DNA of 55,567 nucleotides, taken from assembly GCA_015680685.1 (NCBI GenBank), contig MNCI01004263.1:47321-102887 (forward strand), in the 5' to 3' direction. The stretch comes from Gnetum montanum. Lineage: Eukaryota > Streptophyta > Gnetopsida > Gnetales > Gnetaceae. The notes beneath the pieces were generated by a model. The model was given only the letters and a program-made list of their open reading frames with translations. It had not been told where the DNA came from and searched no databases. The translations under genes and the position numbers were made by a program. Position 1 is the stretch's first letter, and each line of letters starts with the position of its first letter. This document shows positions 11,246 to 22,744 of the stretch, in pieces.

Positions 11246-11900
11246 TCATTTTAGCACTTGCTCAAGGTGGTCCAGAGCTTGCTCAAATGTAGCTCCATAA
11301 GTGGAGAAGTCATCCATGAATACTTCCACACCACTTCCAATCAAATGTTGAAAAATGATTAGGACCAAGCATTGGAATGTAGAAAGAGCATTGCATAGAC
11401 CAAATGGAATCTTGAAATATGCAAAAGTTCCCAAAGGACTCAGGAAATTTTTCTTTGCTTGGTCCTCTAGGGCAATTTGAATTTGGTTATAGCCATTATA
11501 ACCATCTAAAAAAATATAGTAGAAATTCCCAGATATTGTTTCTAGCACCTGATCAACAAATGGAAATGGAAAGTGATCCTTAAATGTTGCCATATTCAAT
11601 AGCCAAAAATCGATGTAGACCTGCCACTTTCCTCCTTTCTTTGGCACAATTATGAGTGGACTAAGACATACACCATCCACAATGGGATAAATGAACCCTG
11701 CCTTGAGGAGTTCAATTTCCTCTTTGATAATTTGCTTCAGTGTGGGGTTCAATTTCCTCTGTGTCTATCTCTTTGACTTTATGGATGGATTAGTGTAGAT
11801 GCAATGTTGGGATATCCTAGGATCAATCCCTGTGAGTATAGGATATGACCAAGCAAAAGCTACTAATCATTTTTCAACCACATTCAACATCTTTTTCTAT
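11246..11900 (-). pseudogene. Reverse transcriptase of Y pol (Athila-like), partly open
   Basis: An open stretch of 168 codons (11752-11246) holds the RT fingers and palm: SPLIIVPKKGGKWQVYIDF, then FKDHFPFPFVDQVLE, FLDGYNGYNQIQIA, and the catalytic box EVFMDDFSTYGATF. The MDD is intact and the DFS(V/T)YG context is typical of Athila RT. Upstream of 11752 the frame is interrupted. This is the best preserved pol domain in Y. Confidence 0.88.
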
Positions 11901-12229
11901 GCTAGAGTGAGAGTTGCATTAATTATGACAAGCTTCCCATTTTTAAAAAACACATATTTCATTCCATCCAATAGCATTTTTAGTTTAAGGGGTTCTTGCT
12001 TAAAAATTTTAGGAATTTCCAACTCTTCCTAATAAGTATCATCATTTGCATCATCGGAGACTTGGTAATGAACTTACTCTAATTCATCCATGCCTACAAC
12101 ATATGCATATGTTAGGCCCTTAGCTGGTTCCATGCAAAGTATGCTACTCAGAATCAACGGTCAACCACTAGGTACCCTCATGTTTTGTGTTTATTTCATA
12201 TAGACACCTTTGAATTTCTACTTCTAGTG

Positions 12230-12680
12230 CACATTGCTTACATGTAGAGATAGTTGATTATTACATAGCCTAGAGTTTTTGCACATAATTGCACCCTGTA
12301 TCATTGTACATGATGCATATAACTCACTTCTTCTTAATCTTTCCAAATGCATTTTATCTGGATATTTCCATGGAAAGATCTCTTATGCTTATTCTTGCAT
12401 CAATAGTGCTAAGCCATGCCCTTTCCATGATGATTGGGAAATCCCTTTACAGTTCTTCACCTTGATCACTAGGAAATCAGTAGGACAAGACCATCTACAA
12501 ATAGTGGTCACAATGTCGTCCACTAGTCCCAATGACATAGTGATGGATTGGTCTACCAAATCTAACTTAATATTGCTCTTCTTGAGAGCAGGTAGGTTTC
12601 ATGTATGTACATCTCATGAGAAATTAAATTGATTCTAGAACTTGATTTGAGAAGAGCTTTTCATAGTTCATTCCTAGCAA
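12230..12680 (-). pseudogene. Aspartic protease region of Y pol, decayed
   Basis: Blocks on the minus strand match the protease of element C: LVDQSITMSLGLVDDIVTT corresponds to LVDQSITISFELVEEIMTT there, and SCPTDFLVIKV to SYPTNFLVIQV. The Asp-containing turn at the start (about 12650-12680) is eroded. The enzyme would process the Gag-Pol polyprotein. Confidence 0.7.
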
Positions 12681-12689
12681 TCTACAAAT

Positions 12690-14726
12690 AAATGAGAAGA
12701 CTTCTAGGATTGGCTAATTTCCTAGGAAGTTTTCTAGCAAGGATCCAATCAGATATTGTGTGAGTAAGCATTGTAATATTGATCCTAGGTAGATTTTGGT
12801 TTGAATAGGACTTAATGGAATTGGATACAGAGGAAGATGGAGGGACAAAGTTGTCAATAGTGAGTGTATTTAAGGGCTTAGGTGAACTATGTGATTGGAA
12901 GAAAGATCTTTTCTTTGATTGAGTCTCCGACCCACTTGGTTGATGAACCAGTTGTAGATTAACAATCCTAGTAGTGTTGCATTATTATAGTTGAGTTGGT
13001 AGTTCCCTTGCATAAGTGGAGTAGGTGGTAATTGTGTGGTTGGAAGAGAAAGATGTGCAAGGATAGGACACAGATAAGGGTAAAAGGTGGAATCCCTTAT
13101 TTTATGTGGAGAATGATTTTGATAATAATCAAAAGGGTGGTAGTGAGATTGAAAAGTAGAAACATAATTAGAGTCATGTGGAGACAATGGTTGCTAAATG
13201 TAGCACCCATAGGGATGAAGCTATTTGTAAGGGTATTGCTGCCTTGGTGGTGCCATCATCCATGATCATGGTTGTTGCTACTATTTATATTACTCATGTG
13301 GTTGTGATGGAGTTTTGCTAGGATAATATTGCTATTGTTGGTAGGACTACCTAAAATTACCTTAAAGATAAAGTAGTCTTCTAGATATTTTTGTTTGTGT
13401 TAGTCATGGATTCAGAGTATACACCCCAGACTTTTGTAAATGTTACACTATGGAGCAACATCCCTTAGGATGTACATATTGGTAGATGTCACATCCACCA
13501 TCATCATCTAGTTCACTTTCCACAACTTCTTCTACTGTAACAATCTTTCCCTTACCTTTTTTATAGCTACATTCAAATTCCTTACACCTCCTGCATTCAT
13601 GATTAGTACCTTGTTCTTTGGACTCCTTACTAATTTTTAGGACATATTGAAATCTTCTATTCATGAAATCCCATAATTGATCAACCTTGGTCATAAGTTC
13701 ATATTGAAATTTTTGAAGTGGCAAGGTTTTCCTATTCACCATCTCATTAGATGCAAATTCATCCTCACTATCATAGAATCAAGCCTTCCTCTTGCAAATG
13801 GAAGGATTGCAGTTATACTCTTTTTCACTTCCACTTTTTCTTAATTCACCCTCCTCTTTAGCTACCTGCTTAATTAGTATTTGTATCTGAAGAGCACTTA
13901 ATTCTAATAGTCTTCCTTGAGCATAGACACTAAGGGTTCTCCTCATTTCTAATCGAGGCTAATCTATAATGTGGCAAAGTTGATCTAGTTAAGAATAACC
14001 ATGGCTGGAACATTTTTGCATTAATGAGTAGTATCAATTGATGGTGGCATCCAAATGTTTATGTGTTTCTTGTTTCCATCCTTATATTTTCCTTTTTAAG
14101 TTGGACACTCTAGAGTATGTTTGATATTTATGATTAAACAATTCAATCATGGTACTCCATCATCTGATAGATTCTAGCTCTAAGGACCGGTACCAGTTCT
14201 TTGCTTCATTAATGAGTGTCCTTAAAAAAAAACTTAAGTTTTTGATAGTCATTCTGTATGTTCTACAAGGCACATGCATCTTGAAAAACATGGAGTTGGT
14301 TCTGCAAATCAAAGTTATATCCCCTTTTGAACCAAAGAATATTGTTCATGTCTAGCCTTTTGATTCGACTATCCTTCTTATGCCTTATTGGAATTTGTAC
14401 TACCTCTATGATATTAAGCATACTTTGGGTAGCAAGCAAAGGATCATCAAGGCCATGATCATGGTGCCTATGATTCCCTCTACTACCCCTTTGTTCATGG
14501 TGATGTGCCTCTCTTGAATGTTTGTACCCTTGATCTTACCTTTCCTGATTGTCCCTTTAATCATTTCGGTCTTGTCAGTCATTTTGGTCACCTCCATCAT
14601 GGTCTCACCTCCTGCAGTTGCAGTTGGAGCTAGAAGAAGAAGATTATGATGATGAAGATGAAGGGGAAGGAGAACTAGCACCATCACGGTGCCTACTATC
14701 ATCTATTTGATGATCACAATCATGAT
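12690..14726 (-). pseudogene. Gag (3' part) of Y, decayed
   Basis: The minus strand holds the C-terminal half of gag. 13443-13742 reads KGKGKIVTVEEVVE ... DDDGGCDIYQYVHPKGCC, matching KGKVVVVDEVVE ... DDGGYDIYHYEHPKGCC of element C at 42099-42431. Near 14600-14700 a serine-rich tract is encoded, as in C at 41090-41140. The break at 14726 is where Tat2 inserted. Gag would form the particle that packages element RNA. Confidence 0.75.
14722..14726. repeat. Target-site duplication of Tat2 (side next to its LTR start)
   Basis: Minus-strand ATCAT next to the LTR start equals the ATCAT at 19686-19690 next to the other Tat2 LTR end. Confidence 0.75.
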
Positions 14727-15753
14727 TGAAACACCCTAAAAAATGTAGGGTCATCCTTGATTCACCAAGCTCTTGCAGTCTGCAGAACACTATCGTAGTT
14801 CATCAGGAGGAGAACGTTCTGACTCAAGGTCGGCCAGTTCGGCAAATTTTCTACTTTGAGCATGGATAGGTTCTGTACCATCCTACCCGCCCACCAAAGT
14901 AGCCTAAATAGCTAGTAGCCTACTTAGAAATAGTGCACAGAATTGACAGCAGCATTCTGGATGCACAAGAAATAGTTTGGCAAGTTTTCTAAGTCATGAA
15001 GCCTGCTACGCTACACTATGTAGCGTAGCAAGCTTCAGAAGATTGGCTGAACGAAGTGATATGCTACGTGATGTCACACAGCGCAGCATGGCAATGACTT
15101 CACTACTGACTCCCCTTGTCCAATTTCAAGTTCTGCAGCGATGTCCCTTTCTATCAGGAAGTGGTGGACCATGTTTGCTGCTACGCTATGCTAAGCTACA
15201 TGACATAGCAAGGTAGAGCAATCCTACAGAAGAGACATAAGGTAGTTCGAAAGGTGGAGTCAACAAGATTCGCAAAACTTGCATCATGTGAGAAGGGTTT
15301 GCAAATTAGCAAATCTTTTGTGACTAAGGCAAGTTGCTACGCTACGTAGCATAGCATAGGATAGCAAGCATGAGACATATAATAGAACACGTGACAAAGT
15401 GCTATGCTACGGCAAGCAAGCTACATCACAAAGCACAACAAGGCATGCAGGTGGTTGTGCGACATCAATGCACTCCAGCTAATCGGTCCATTGGCACACG
15501 TCTCTAGACACTAATAGCTAGATTACGGTATGTTAGGATTGCAATTATTGCATGGCAGGTTTGCATCACAACGATCTTGTAGGCCCAATGGTCAAAGATG
15601 ATTCGAGTGGCGCCAGTAAGACAATGCAAGCCTGCAACACGTAGCATTCAAACCACCCCTTTTCTCTTATCTTCACCACTATAAATATCCTGGCAAAAAG
15701 CATGTAATAGGTTAGCAATTTTAAGAAGAACTCGAAGTTTGAAAAAGAGATCT
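14727..15753 (+). mobile_element. Tat2 5' LTR, U3 part, separated by inversion
   Basis: It starts TGAAACACCCTAAAAAATGT and aligns as an inverted copy with the minus-strand LTR at about 20393-21419, including TTTAGGGTGTTTCA, the GCTACG hairpins, CCTGCATGCC and the TATA box (CTATAAATATCC near 15680). Similarity stops just after AGATCT at 15753, in the middle of the LTR. The rest of this LTR is at 36532-37119. Confidence 0.85.
15004..15423. repeat. GCTACG hairpins in the Tat2 5' LTR fragment
   Basis: Hairpin-like groups occur at 15004-15030 (12-bp arms TGCTACGCTACA and TGTAGCGTAGCA around CTA), 15178-15211, 15332-15367 and 15397-15423. Each has a counterpart at the same relative place in the other LTR, but the number and order of hexamers differ. 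Confidence 0.8.
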
Positions 15754-17370
15754 TGTCTTTCAATTCTTAATGTAGCTAATTCTACCTATAGTCTTTACAC
15801 TTCACTCTCCACATGTTACATCCTTGTTTTTACCATGACCAACTTGCCTTTGATGGATATTAGTTTTGACTATATTGTAGTAATATCATCAAGGATATCA
15901 AAAAGAGTTTTCATAACTTGTCCTAACTACATCAATCTCTTTAAGACATGTTCATGTTCAGTAAGGGATATTATTTCATTTTTTGATATTCTAGCTAATG
16001 TTTCTAGAAATGTTTGTTAGTGACACAAAGAGAACATTAAATGATTCCTTAATGTGGTCTATTATGATTTCTACTACTCCCACTGCATCTTGGTGTTGCA
16101 TCATCATGATAGTGCCTTCTTCTTTAATTTCTAACATTTCCTAGAATGATGCAACATTCTCTAAGATTTTTTATGCCTAGTTACCATATTCTCCTACCTA
16201 AAAAGATATTTGATCACTAATAGATCTTGTATATATGAAAGGCCTATTGGGATTATCTTTTACTTTGTACATACTTGAAACTTTGCTACTGCCCCAACTA
16301 ATCATTTCTACTATTTTTTGTAAATGGATCATAGAAGCTCTATAGTCCTATTATGCTAGTGGAGCACTTTATCCTACTTGTTCAAGAGTTGGAGTTAATC
16401 CACTTGGTTCTACTTGTTATGGGACTATGGTTGGAATGTTTGTTGCTAGTGTTAACCCTACTATAGCCTTAGTGCTTATTTGCTTCTCCACTTGATCTTT
16501 CTTGGGTTGTAGTGGCTTGAAGATTTCTACATTTTAAATATTTTCAGCTATTTGTAGAACATCATTAGTATATCCTAAAATTTTATCTTGTCTACACAAC
16601 TTTCTAATAAGAAGAAATGAAAGACAAGGTATCCTTATCTTATTGTCTTCAAACCTTCTATGGATTTCCAAAAAATAAAACATTGACAATGTTAACCTAG
16701 AATTTTACCATTAAGATCACATTTCCTCTGATAGCATATGTGGAAATTTTATTAATTATTTTGATTAGGAAGATATGGTATGTCTCAATTTTGAAGTATA
16801 TCTTCTCTATAGTGGATAATTCACTATACTCCTTTTCAATAGTTTCATATGTCCTCTATAACAATAAATTCCTTACTTTTGTGTCAAACCTTGCGAATAT
16901 TTAAGTGATGTTGGCCTTGACATTTGGTATACTTAGTGCTTTTGCAATTGCTTCTACTAAGTATGGAACTATTAATCCTTCAATCTTCATGGTAGCATCA
17001 TCTTTTGTATTCTGTTAAAATTGATGGACTTCTCTTAAATATCATTTTACATTACTAGAAATGGTTCATCATAGGGGAGAGGCTTGAAATTTTTCATAGA
17101 CCTTTGTAGGTGAAAACTCCATGAATGATCTAAAAAGACTAGAAACACTTATTGGAGGGTGGCAGGCATTGTCCCTCTGTTGGAGTTGATGGTACATCAA
17201 CTTTTTCCTCTGTAGACTTCCCTATTACAATGTGGGTCGATGGATAGAATATGAGTGTACTTTTTGCTTTGCAGGAGGATTTTTGCCATGCCTCATCCTC
17301 TTCCTCTCCCTCTAGGCCTCTTTTCCCATCGTTGTGATGATCCTCTAGCTTCAAGTCTTTTTGATGGCAT
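15754..17370 (-). pseudogene. ORF3 of element D, 5' half (coiled-coil-like, unrecognised)
   Basis: A possible start is the ATG at 17370 (MPSKRLEARG), just after a CTTATGATTGTAG that could be a splice acceptor. An open piece at 17139-17354 reads GKRGLEGEEEDEAWQKSSCK. Nearer the break, QHQDAVGVVEIIIDHIKESF and SLTEHEHVLKRLM match element C at about 49750-49900, and KTLFDILDDITTI matches IPNVFHLLNTITTI in C at 49930-50000. The frame is broken by stops. It stops at the inversion break and its continuation is at 37120-38073. I recognise no known domain; the composition suggests a helical protein. Confidence 0.65.
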
Positions 17371-18125
17371 CTACAATCATAAGAAGATTTAAAATTACCA
17401 AGAAATTTAGCAAAAATTCCTAATAGTCCATAACCCTTCAGTCTTGGACTTGATCAAAAGTATTTGATATAATCAAATGTATTTTTAATTTGGATTGTAG
17501 AGTTGGAAAATTCATCATTTAATAAAAAATAATTATTTAGAAAAACCCTTAATTAAATACTTATAAATTAGTTGAAATCAATTTTATCTTGATGATCTAT
17601 CACTATCTTTGATTTGCTGCATAAAATGTACTTAAATGGTGAATTGAAAAAGAATATTATGTTTATTAGCTTTTATTATATTAAAATGTTATTATTTTTT
17701 ATTATTTTTACCCTTAATTATTCTTCCAAGTGTTAGAGAAATTTAGTGCAATTCCAAAAAACTACACATAATGTTCTCCCCCATGACTAAGATGATCACT
17801 CTGTAAGCAAAAGGAATCAAGAATGGCTCAAATCAGATGTCTAGTGAGGAAGATATGATGTTTTGAAGGTTAGATAGAAAAATAACATGAACTTCCTTTG
17901 TGTAAAATGATAAAACAAAAAATCTTCCTAACACTTCACACATATATATAGATTTTTATAAGAGCAATGTCGTAGATGCAATATCATTTATGCAATATTG
18001 CAGGGCTTGATATATTATATCTATAATATCATCATTGAAATTTTTAAATTTTTTGCTAAATCTAATTTAAAAAATGAATGGAATGGTTAGTTTGAAAGGT
18101 GTAAAAATAATCCAAAGGAATCTTG
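17371..18125 (-). other. AT-rich DNA of element D upstream of ORF3
   Basis: No gene is seen. Its place corresponds to 46440-48390 of element C, between integrase and ORF3. It is interrupted on its far side by the insertion of Y at 18126. Confidence 0.5.
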
Positions 18126-18130
18126 ATGAT
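18126..18130. repeat. Target-site duplication of element Y (5' side)
   Basis: ATGAT immediately precedes the LTR start TGATGAATC. Its reverse complement follows the other LTR end at 6389-6393. Confidence 0.75.
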
Positions 18131-18952
18131 TGATGAATCATGTTTTTCATCTACTTTGACATCAGGTATTTGACATTGGATCCAAGATGTGATGTCAAGT
18201 ATCCGATGTCACAGGGCATATGCTAGCCTATAAATATAGCACTTGGGATCATGATTTCTAGTCAATTTTCATATTAATTTTTAGTTAGACTAGTGAAGCT
18301 CTTGCAATTTATTTTCTTGAGAGTTAGAATATTTTCTGAGTGCTTACAACAAGAGTTTATGTGTGTAAAAATCTTGAACATTGATGTAGTTGAGCACAGT
18401 AGTGTGATAGGATAAAAATAAATTCTTTTAACAATCCTTGCAACAATAAGAATATATTAATGTTTCCTTTAATGTATTTTACTTTACTGCATTTCAATTA
18501 AGCTATTAATTTCTAGTTGTTAATGAACATGAGCATGACCACTTTGATCATACATATAGTACTTGGTAACCCAGTAATGCTTAACATTTAGTAGCCCAAC
18601 AGTGCTATATGTGTTTAGGATGTGTCCAAGAAAGTGGGATAGGTACTTGTATTAGGTTAGTTAGGTAGTAGATGAATTAGATCTTCAATTACTTTACCTT
18701 CCATTCTTGTTGTAGGCGATCAAATTTATAAAACATAAAATAATAAAAATCATGTATCTCAATTACACTTAAATCATATCCTTGAGCTTCACAAGTGTAG
18801 TTGGGAAGGTAACAAATGTTCTCAATGCCCATCTCACCTCTTAAAGGAACTAGTGCACTAGAGAACTATAGGTCCACAGAATTTGACTAGATCATGCATA
18901 AACACCTTAGTGATTTGTATGGTTGGGCAAAGGGGTACCTCACCACTCATCA
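18131..18952 (+). mobile_element. Element Y 5' LTR (Athila-like)
   Basis: The LTR runs TGATGAATC to ACTCATCA, 822 bp, with a TATA box CTATAAATATAG at 18228-18239. It is followed directly by a primer-binding site, which makes it the 5' LTR. It pairs with the minus-strand LTR at 6394-7249. Confidence 0.9.
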
Positions 18953-18972
18953 TTAGCATTGTTGTCGAGGAC
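18953..18972 (+). promoter_or_regulatory. Primer-binding site of Y, tRNA-Asp type, worn
   Basis: TTAGCATTGTTGTCGAGGAC resembles TTGGCGCCGTTGCCGGGGA, the site complementary to tRNA-Asp used by Athila-like elements. Most differences are C-to-T or G-to-A changes. Element C has a matching site at 40217-40236. Confidence 0.75.
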
Positions 18973-19113
18973 CTTTTTCTTGTTTCATGCACTATCTAGG
19001 ATTTAGTGGAAATCATTCAAAATCATTGGAATGAACCTTAGAGTCATATCATATTTTACAATCACTACAATAAAAGTTAAAAAGCACATTGCATTTTTAT
19101 CATCTAATTGAAA

Positions 19114-19690
19114 ATGTCTTCTTCTCACATGAGTGCTTCTCCACCCAAGTCTAATGAAGCTTATTAGTTGGTGCCTCAACAATATCAAGTGGGATATACT
19201 CATCCTAATGAGTATGTACCCAATTTCACCTTCATCCTACAACGGGATGAACAACTATGGTAGCATGACATGAAGGACAACATTGTATTATCACTCGATC
19301 AATTCATTCTTGCAATGCTTTATATGATGGGGTCTCCAAGAATGTCATGCTAAGTATATTGTGCAAGATATTAACACCATAGATTATCATCCCATTGAAG
19401 CACAATGTCTAGAAAATTGATAGCTAGAACAATGTTATGAATTTATGAAGGGAAAAGGACTTAATGATTCTCCATTCTTGCTATACCGAAAAGATTGTGG
19501 GGAATTCTTCTCTAGAGTTTTTTCATTTAGTAAAGTTCCATTGTTTGACTTTGGTGAAGAAGGTCAAAACCAGAACTTACAGTCCATGATTCACAATCTT
19601 GGTTCTGGTAAGAATGGATCTAATGACAAACAAAGATCCAAAGGGAAAAGTCAAGGTAAGGATGTAGACAAAAAAAAAGATCATGATCAT
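19114..19690 (+). pseudogene. Gag (5' part) of Y, interrupted by Tat2
   Basis: The likely start is the ATG at 19114 (MSSSHMSASPPKSNEAY). PQQYQVGYTHPNEYVPNFTF matches element C near 40465-40520 (DEYVPDFTFVL). The open part 19445-19690 reads FGEEGQNQNLQSMIHNLGS, then a basic/acidic run ending KDHDHC, matching LNKNLQSTISNPSSSKNG of C at 40920. Stops at TAG codons occur within it. It ends abruptly at GATCATGATCAT, where the Tat2 LTR begins; the remainder is at 12690-14726 on the other strand. Confidence 0.75.
19686..19690. repeat. Target-site duplication of Tat2 (side next to its 3' LTR end)
   Basis: ATCAT abuts the LTR boundary. The partner lies at 14722-14726 in inverted orientation. Confidence 0.75.
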
Positions 19691-21419
19691 TGTAGTGATT
19701 GAAAACATTGGTGGCTGGAAGAACACCGGGGGTCAGTGGATGTGACAGTTCCAACCCTGTATCCACGGGAGGGCCATGCTGGGTGTGTGCAGACACGGGG
19801 TTCCTTGAACGGTCTGGTTGATTTGACAGGGACTTACATCGGCGTGGGTATAGCCTTTTACAATGTAGATAATGCAAAATGGAAGATAATGCTTAAGAAT
19901 AAATGAAGCAAGGGAGAAACTATTAAAATGCGATAGTAATACGAAATAATGCTTAAAGGTAAATAAGATGCAAAACAGTGCAAAAGAAATGAGATAGTAA
20001 ATGAGAGATAAAGTAAAGTATGGTTAGAAACATGCACCGCTCCAAAGGTACAAATTCGGCCGGTTAGGGTGGATACAATCGGCTGCACAGGATGCAGAGT
20101 GCAGAAATCCTAAGGGTAACCAAGGTGTGTCGAGCAAAAGGAGCTATGCACTTGGATGCAGACTCATGTACAAATAGTGAGGGGTTTCACAAAGGTGGTA
20201 AAATGGAGACGGGAACATCATGCCAACCAAGAGAGAGTCGCTATTTACAGTGTTAAATAGATGACTTTGATATTACAATGCTGGAGAGTGGGGAAATCTT
20301 TGTTTTATAATTTCAAAGTTTTCCCCACTTGGGAGCTATGTGCTTCAAGAAAAATGCGAACTATTTTGAGGTTTCCCACTTTAAAGAATTGCAGATCTCT
20401 TTTTCAAATTGTGGGTGCTTCTTAAAATTGCTGACTTGTTACATGCTATTTTCCGAGATATTTATAGGGCTGAAAATAAGCGAAAAAGGGCAGTTTGAAT
20501 GCTATGTGCTGTAGGCTTGTGTTGTCTTACTGGCACCACTCAAATCATCTACGACGATTGGGCCTACAAGATCGTTGCGATGAAAACCTACCATGCAATA
20601 ATTGTAATCCTACCACACCATAATTGCACTATTAGCATCTAGAGACGTGTGCCAACGGCTTGATTAGATGAAGTGCATTGATGTCACACAACCACCTGCA
20701 TGCCTCGCTGTGCTTTGTGACGTAGCCTGCTTGGCATAGCGTAGCACTTTGTCGTGTGTTCTGTTATATGTCTCATGCTTGCTACGCTATGCTACGCTAC
20801 GTAGCATAGCAACTTGCCTTAGTTGCAAAAGATTTGTTGATTTGCAAACCCTTCTCCCATGATGGAAGTTTTGTAAACCTTGTTGACTCTGCCTTTCGAA
20901 CTACCTTCTGTCTCTTCCATAGGATTGCTACACCTTGCTACGCAATGTAGCTAAGCATAGCATAGTAGCAGACATGGCCTGCTGCTTCCTGATGGAAAAG
21001 GACATCATTGTAGAACTCAAAATTGGGGAAGGGGAGTGGGTAGTGAAGTCATTTCCATGCTGTGCTATGCAACGTTGTGTAGCATAGCACTTCGTTCCAC
21101 CAATCTTCTAAAGCTTGCTACGCTACATAGCGTAGTGTAGCAAGCTTCGTGACTTAGAAAAATTTCCAAACTATTTCTTGTGGATCCAGAATGTTGTTGT
21201 TGATTCTGCACACTATTTCTGAGTAGGCTGCTGGCTATTTAGGCTACTTTGGTGGGCAGGCAGGATGGTACAGAACCTGTCCATGCTCAAAGTAGAAAAT
21301 TTTCCAAATTGGCCAACCTAGACTAAGAATGTTCTCCTCCCGATGAACTTCCATAGTGCTGTTTGGACTGTAAGAGCTTGGTAAAGCAAGGATGACCCCA
21401 CATTTTTTAGGGTGTTTCA
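19691..21419 (-). mobile_element. Tat2 3' LTR, complete (about 1.73 kb)
   Basis: On the minus strand it runs from TGAAACACCCTAAAAAATGT (21419) to TCAATCACTACA (19691). It contains the GCTACG hairpins at 20725-21142, a TATA box (reverse of GATATTTATAGGG at 20457-20469), and a U5 that aligns with 36532-37119. A stretch of about 115 bp (20278-20392) has no partner in the broken 5' LTR. A polypurine tract precedes it, so it is the 3' LTR. Confidence 0.9.
20725..21142. repeat. GCTACG hairpins in the Tat2 3' LTR
   Basis: Groups lie near 20725-20750, 20780-20812, 20938-20975, 21058-21092 and 21117-21142. They are the counterparts of the groups at 15004-15423, with different hexamer counts, for example an extra CTATGCTACG at 20780. 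Confidence 0.8.
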
Positions 21420-21436
21420 TTGGCCCCTCTTTGTCG
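21420..21436 (-). promoter_or_regulatory. Polypurine tract of Tat2
   Basis: Minus-strand CGACAAAGAGGGGCCAA ends at the LTR start, the same run as in Tat1 at 2038-2054. Confidence 0.85.
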
Positions 21437-22440
21437 ATATTTGGAGAGCATGCTTGATCGATTTTGGCAAAGAATACGAAACACCTCAACAGGTGAAATG
21501 TTAACGTTGTCGCTTGGTGAGTGCTAAGACATTGCCTGGCCATACTTGAGAGTGTTGCATTGGTTTTGTAGAGGTTAAGGCAGAGAGAAAAGATGATGTT
21601 TAGCCGAGCCCCTCATTGGAGTGCTCTGAGGGGCTCGTTTGCATTTTCATCTTTGGCTGCCACTGTTCTTCAACCTCCTATAGGCGAGTGTTCCCTCCGT
21701 AGGATGAGTTGCGTTAAATCCATGGAGGGCTTTGACTTGCCTACTATGGCCTTCTACATGGCGAGCTATGTTATGCATGTGCTGGAATTTGCACTTTGAA
21801 GTAGTTGAGCTAGTCGAGGCACTCACTTTGTGGTGTTGTAAATTTTGCAACTGTAGCGAGATGCATTTGCTGGGACATGGTATTATTGGCTGCTAGCATT
21901 GTTGTTGCTCTTGGGCACCATTGCTGGTGTGAGATAACCAAAGCTAGAAGGCCAGCAGCTGCCTTGGCAATGCCAACATGGGGGAACTAGTCTCTAACGT
22001 GTCAGGAGTTGTTATGGGTGCAAATGCATTGGAATCCCTGCCAAAGGAATGCATGCTTAGTTCAGCTATGGGATCAGCTACCACATAGCTAAACATTGCG
22101 CGAGCCGAAACCTTGGTGGGGAACTAAGGAGCAACAATATTGTGGCTAGGCCACAAAATTGTCAGCACCTCAGAAGTGCGAATGAGCCCAGGAACTACCA
22201 TCAGGGCGGTGGGCCATGGTGATAGTAGGTTCGAAGGGCCCATGTGACATCATACGACGTCTTCGAAGGATCAGCATGACACCGAGGGTGGCAGCACATA
22301 TGCCCCAGACCACATTCTTCTTGCATCAAGAATTGCTTCTTGGAGCTGCAACATTCCACACATGTGTCAGTATCATGCCCCTTCGTTTGACACGTATCTG
22401 GTGGTGGTGCATGTTGAGGACGTGACGCGAACCGAGTTTA
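21437..22440 (-). other. Tat2 3' untranslated region, no gene recognised
   Basis: Short open frames on both strands are present but none shows a domain or a match to the corresponding part of Tat1. Confidence 0.55.
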
Positions 22441-22724
22441 AGGTCTTAGTAGACCATGTGTTGGTTTAAGGTCCTAGTGGACTATTGTGCTGGTTTAAGG
22501 TCCCAGTAGATAGTACATGCTAGTTTTACATCATAGCAGATGTGTAATGCCAGTTTATAGTCATGGTGGACTAACAATGCTAGTTTTATGTCGTGGCAGA
22601 CAGTTGCTACCAGTTTAACATCATGGCAGATGTTGCTCAGTGCTTCTAGTTTAAAGTCATTGCGGACACTTCCTGGTTCAACTGCCAGTTTATCTTCATA
22701 GCGGATGGTGCGTGTTGTTGTCAT
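22441..22724 (-). repeat. Tandem repeat array 3' of Tat2 integrase
   Basis: Seven to eight units of about 33-39 bp are seen, each with a core near CTGCCACGACATAAAACTAGC on the minus strand. In this copy an 80-codon frame stays open and reads a series of (H/Y)D(V/I/Y)KLA motifs. It is homologous to the array at 529-1012 in Tat1 and lies at the same place after integrase. Confidence 0.85.
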
Positions 22725-22744
22725 TGCACTTCAGATGTAGTACA

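Larger units (their letters stand above)
6394..14726 (-). mobile_element. Element Y, 3' portion (gag remainder to 3' LTR)
   Basis: From right to left on the minus strand this holds the rest of gag, protease, RT, RNase H, integrase, 3' UTR, PPT and 3' LTR, the Athila-like order. Its first part (5' LTR, primer site, start of gag) is at 18131-19690 on the plus strand. The gag break is at the Tat2 insertion point, with ATCAT on both sides. Confidence 0.85.

Noticed and set aside
14406-14702. 98-codon minus-strand frame MIVGTVMVLVLLP, membrane-like
   Set aside because: It is an out-of-frame reading of the serine/histidine-rich part of Y gag; the same effect occurs in C at 40969-41325.
14727-21419. 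The two inverted Tat2 LTR copies as a foldback transposon
   Set aside because: One copy is incomplete, its missing part lies at 36532-37119, and the target duplications show a standard LTR insertion followed by inversion.
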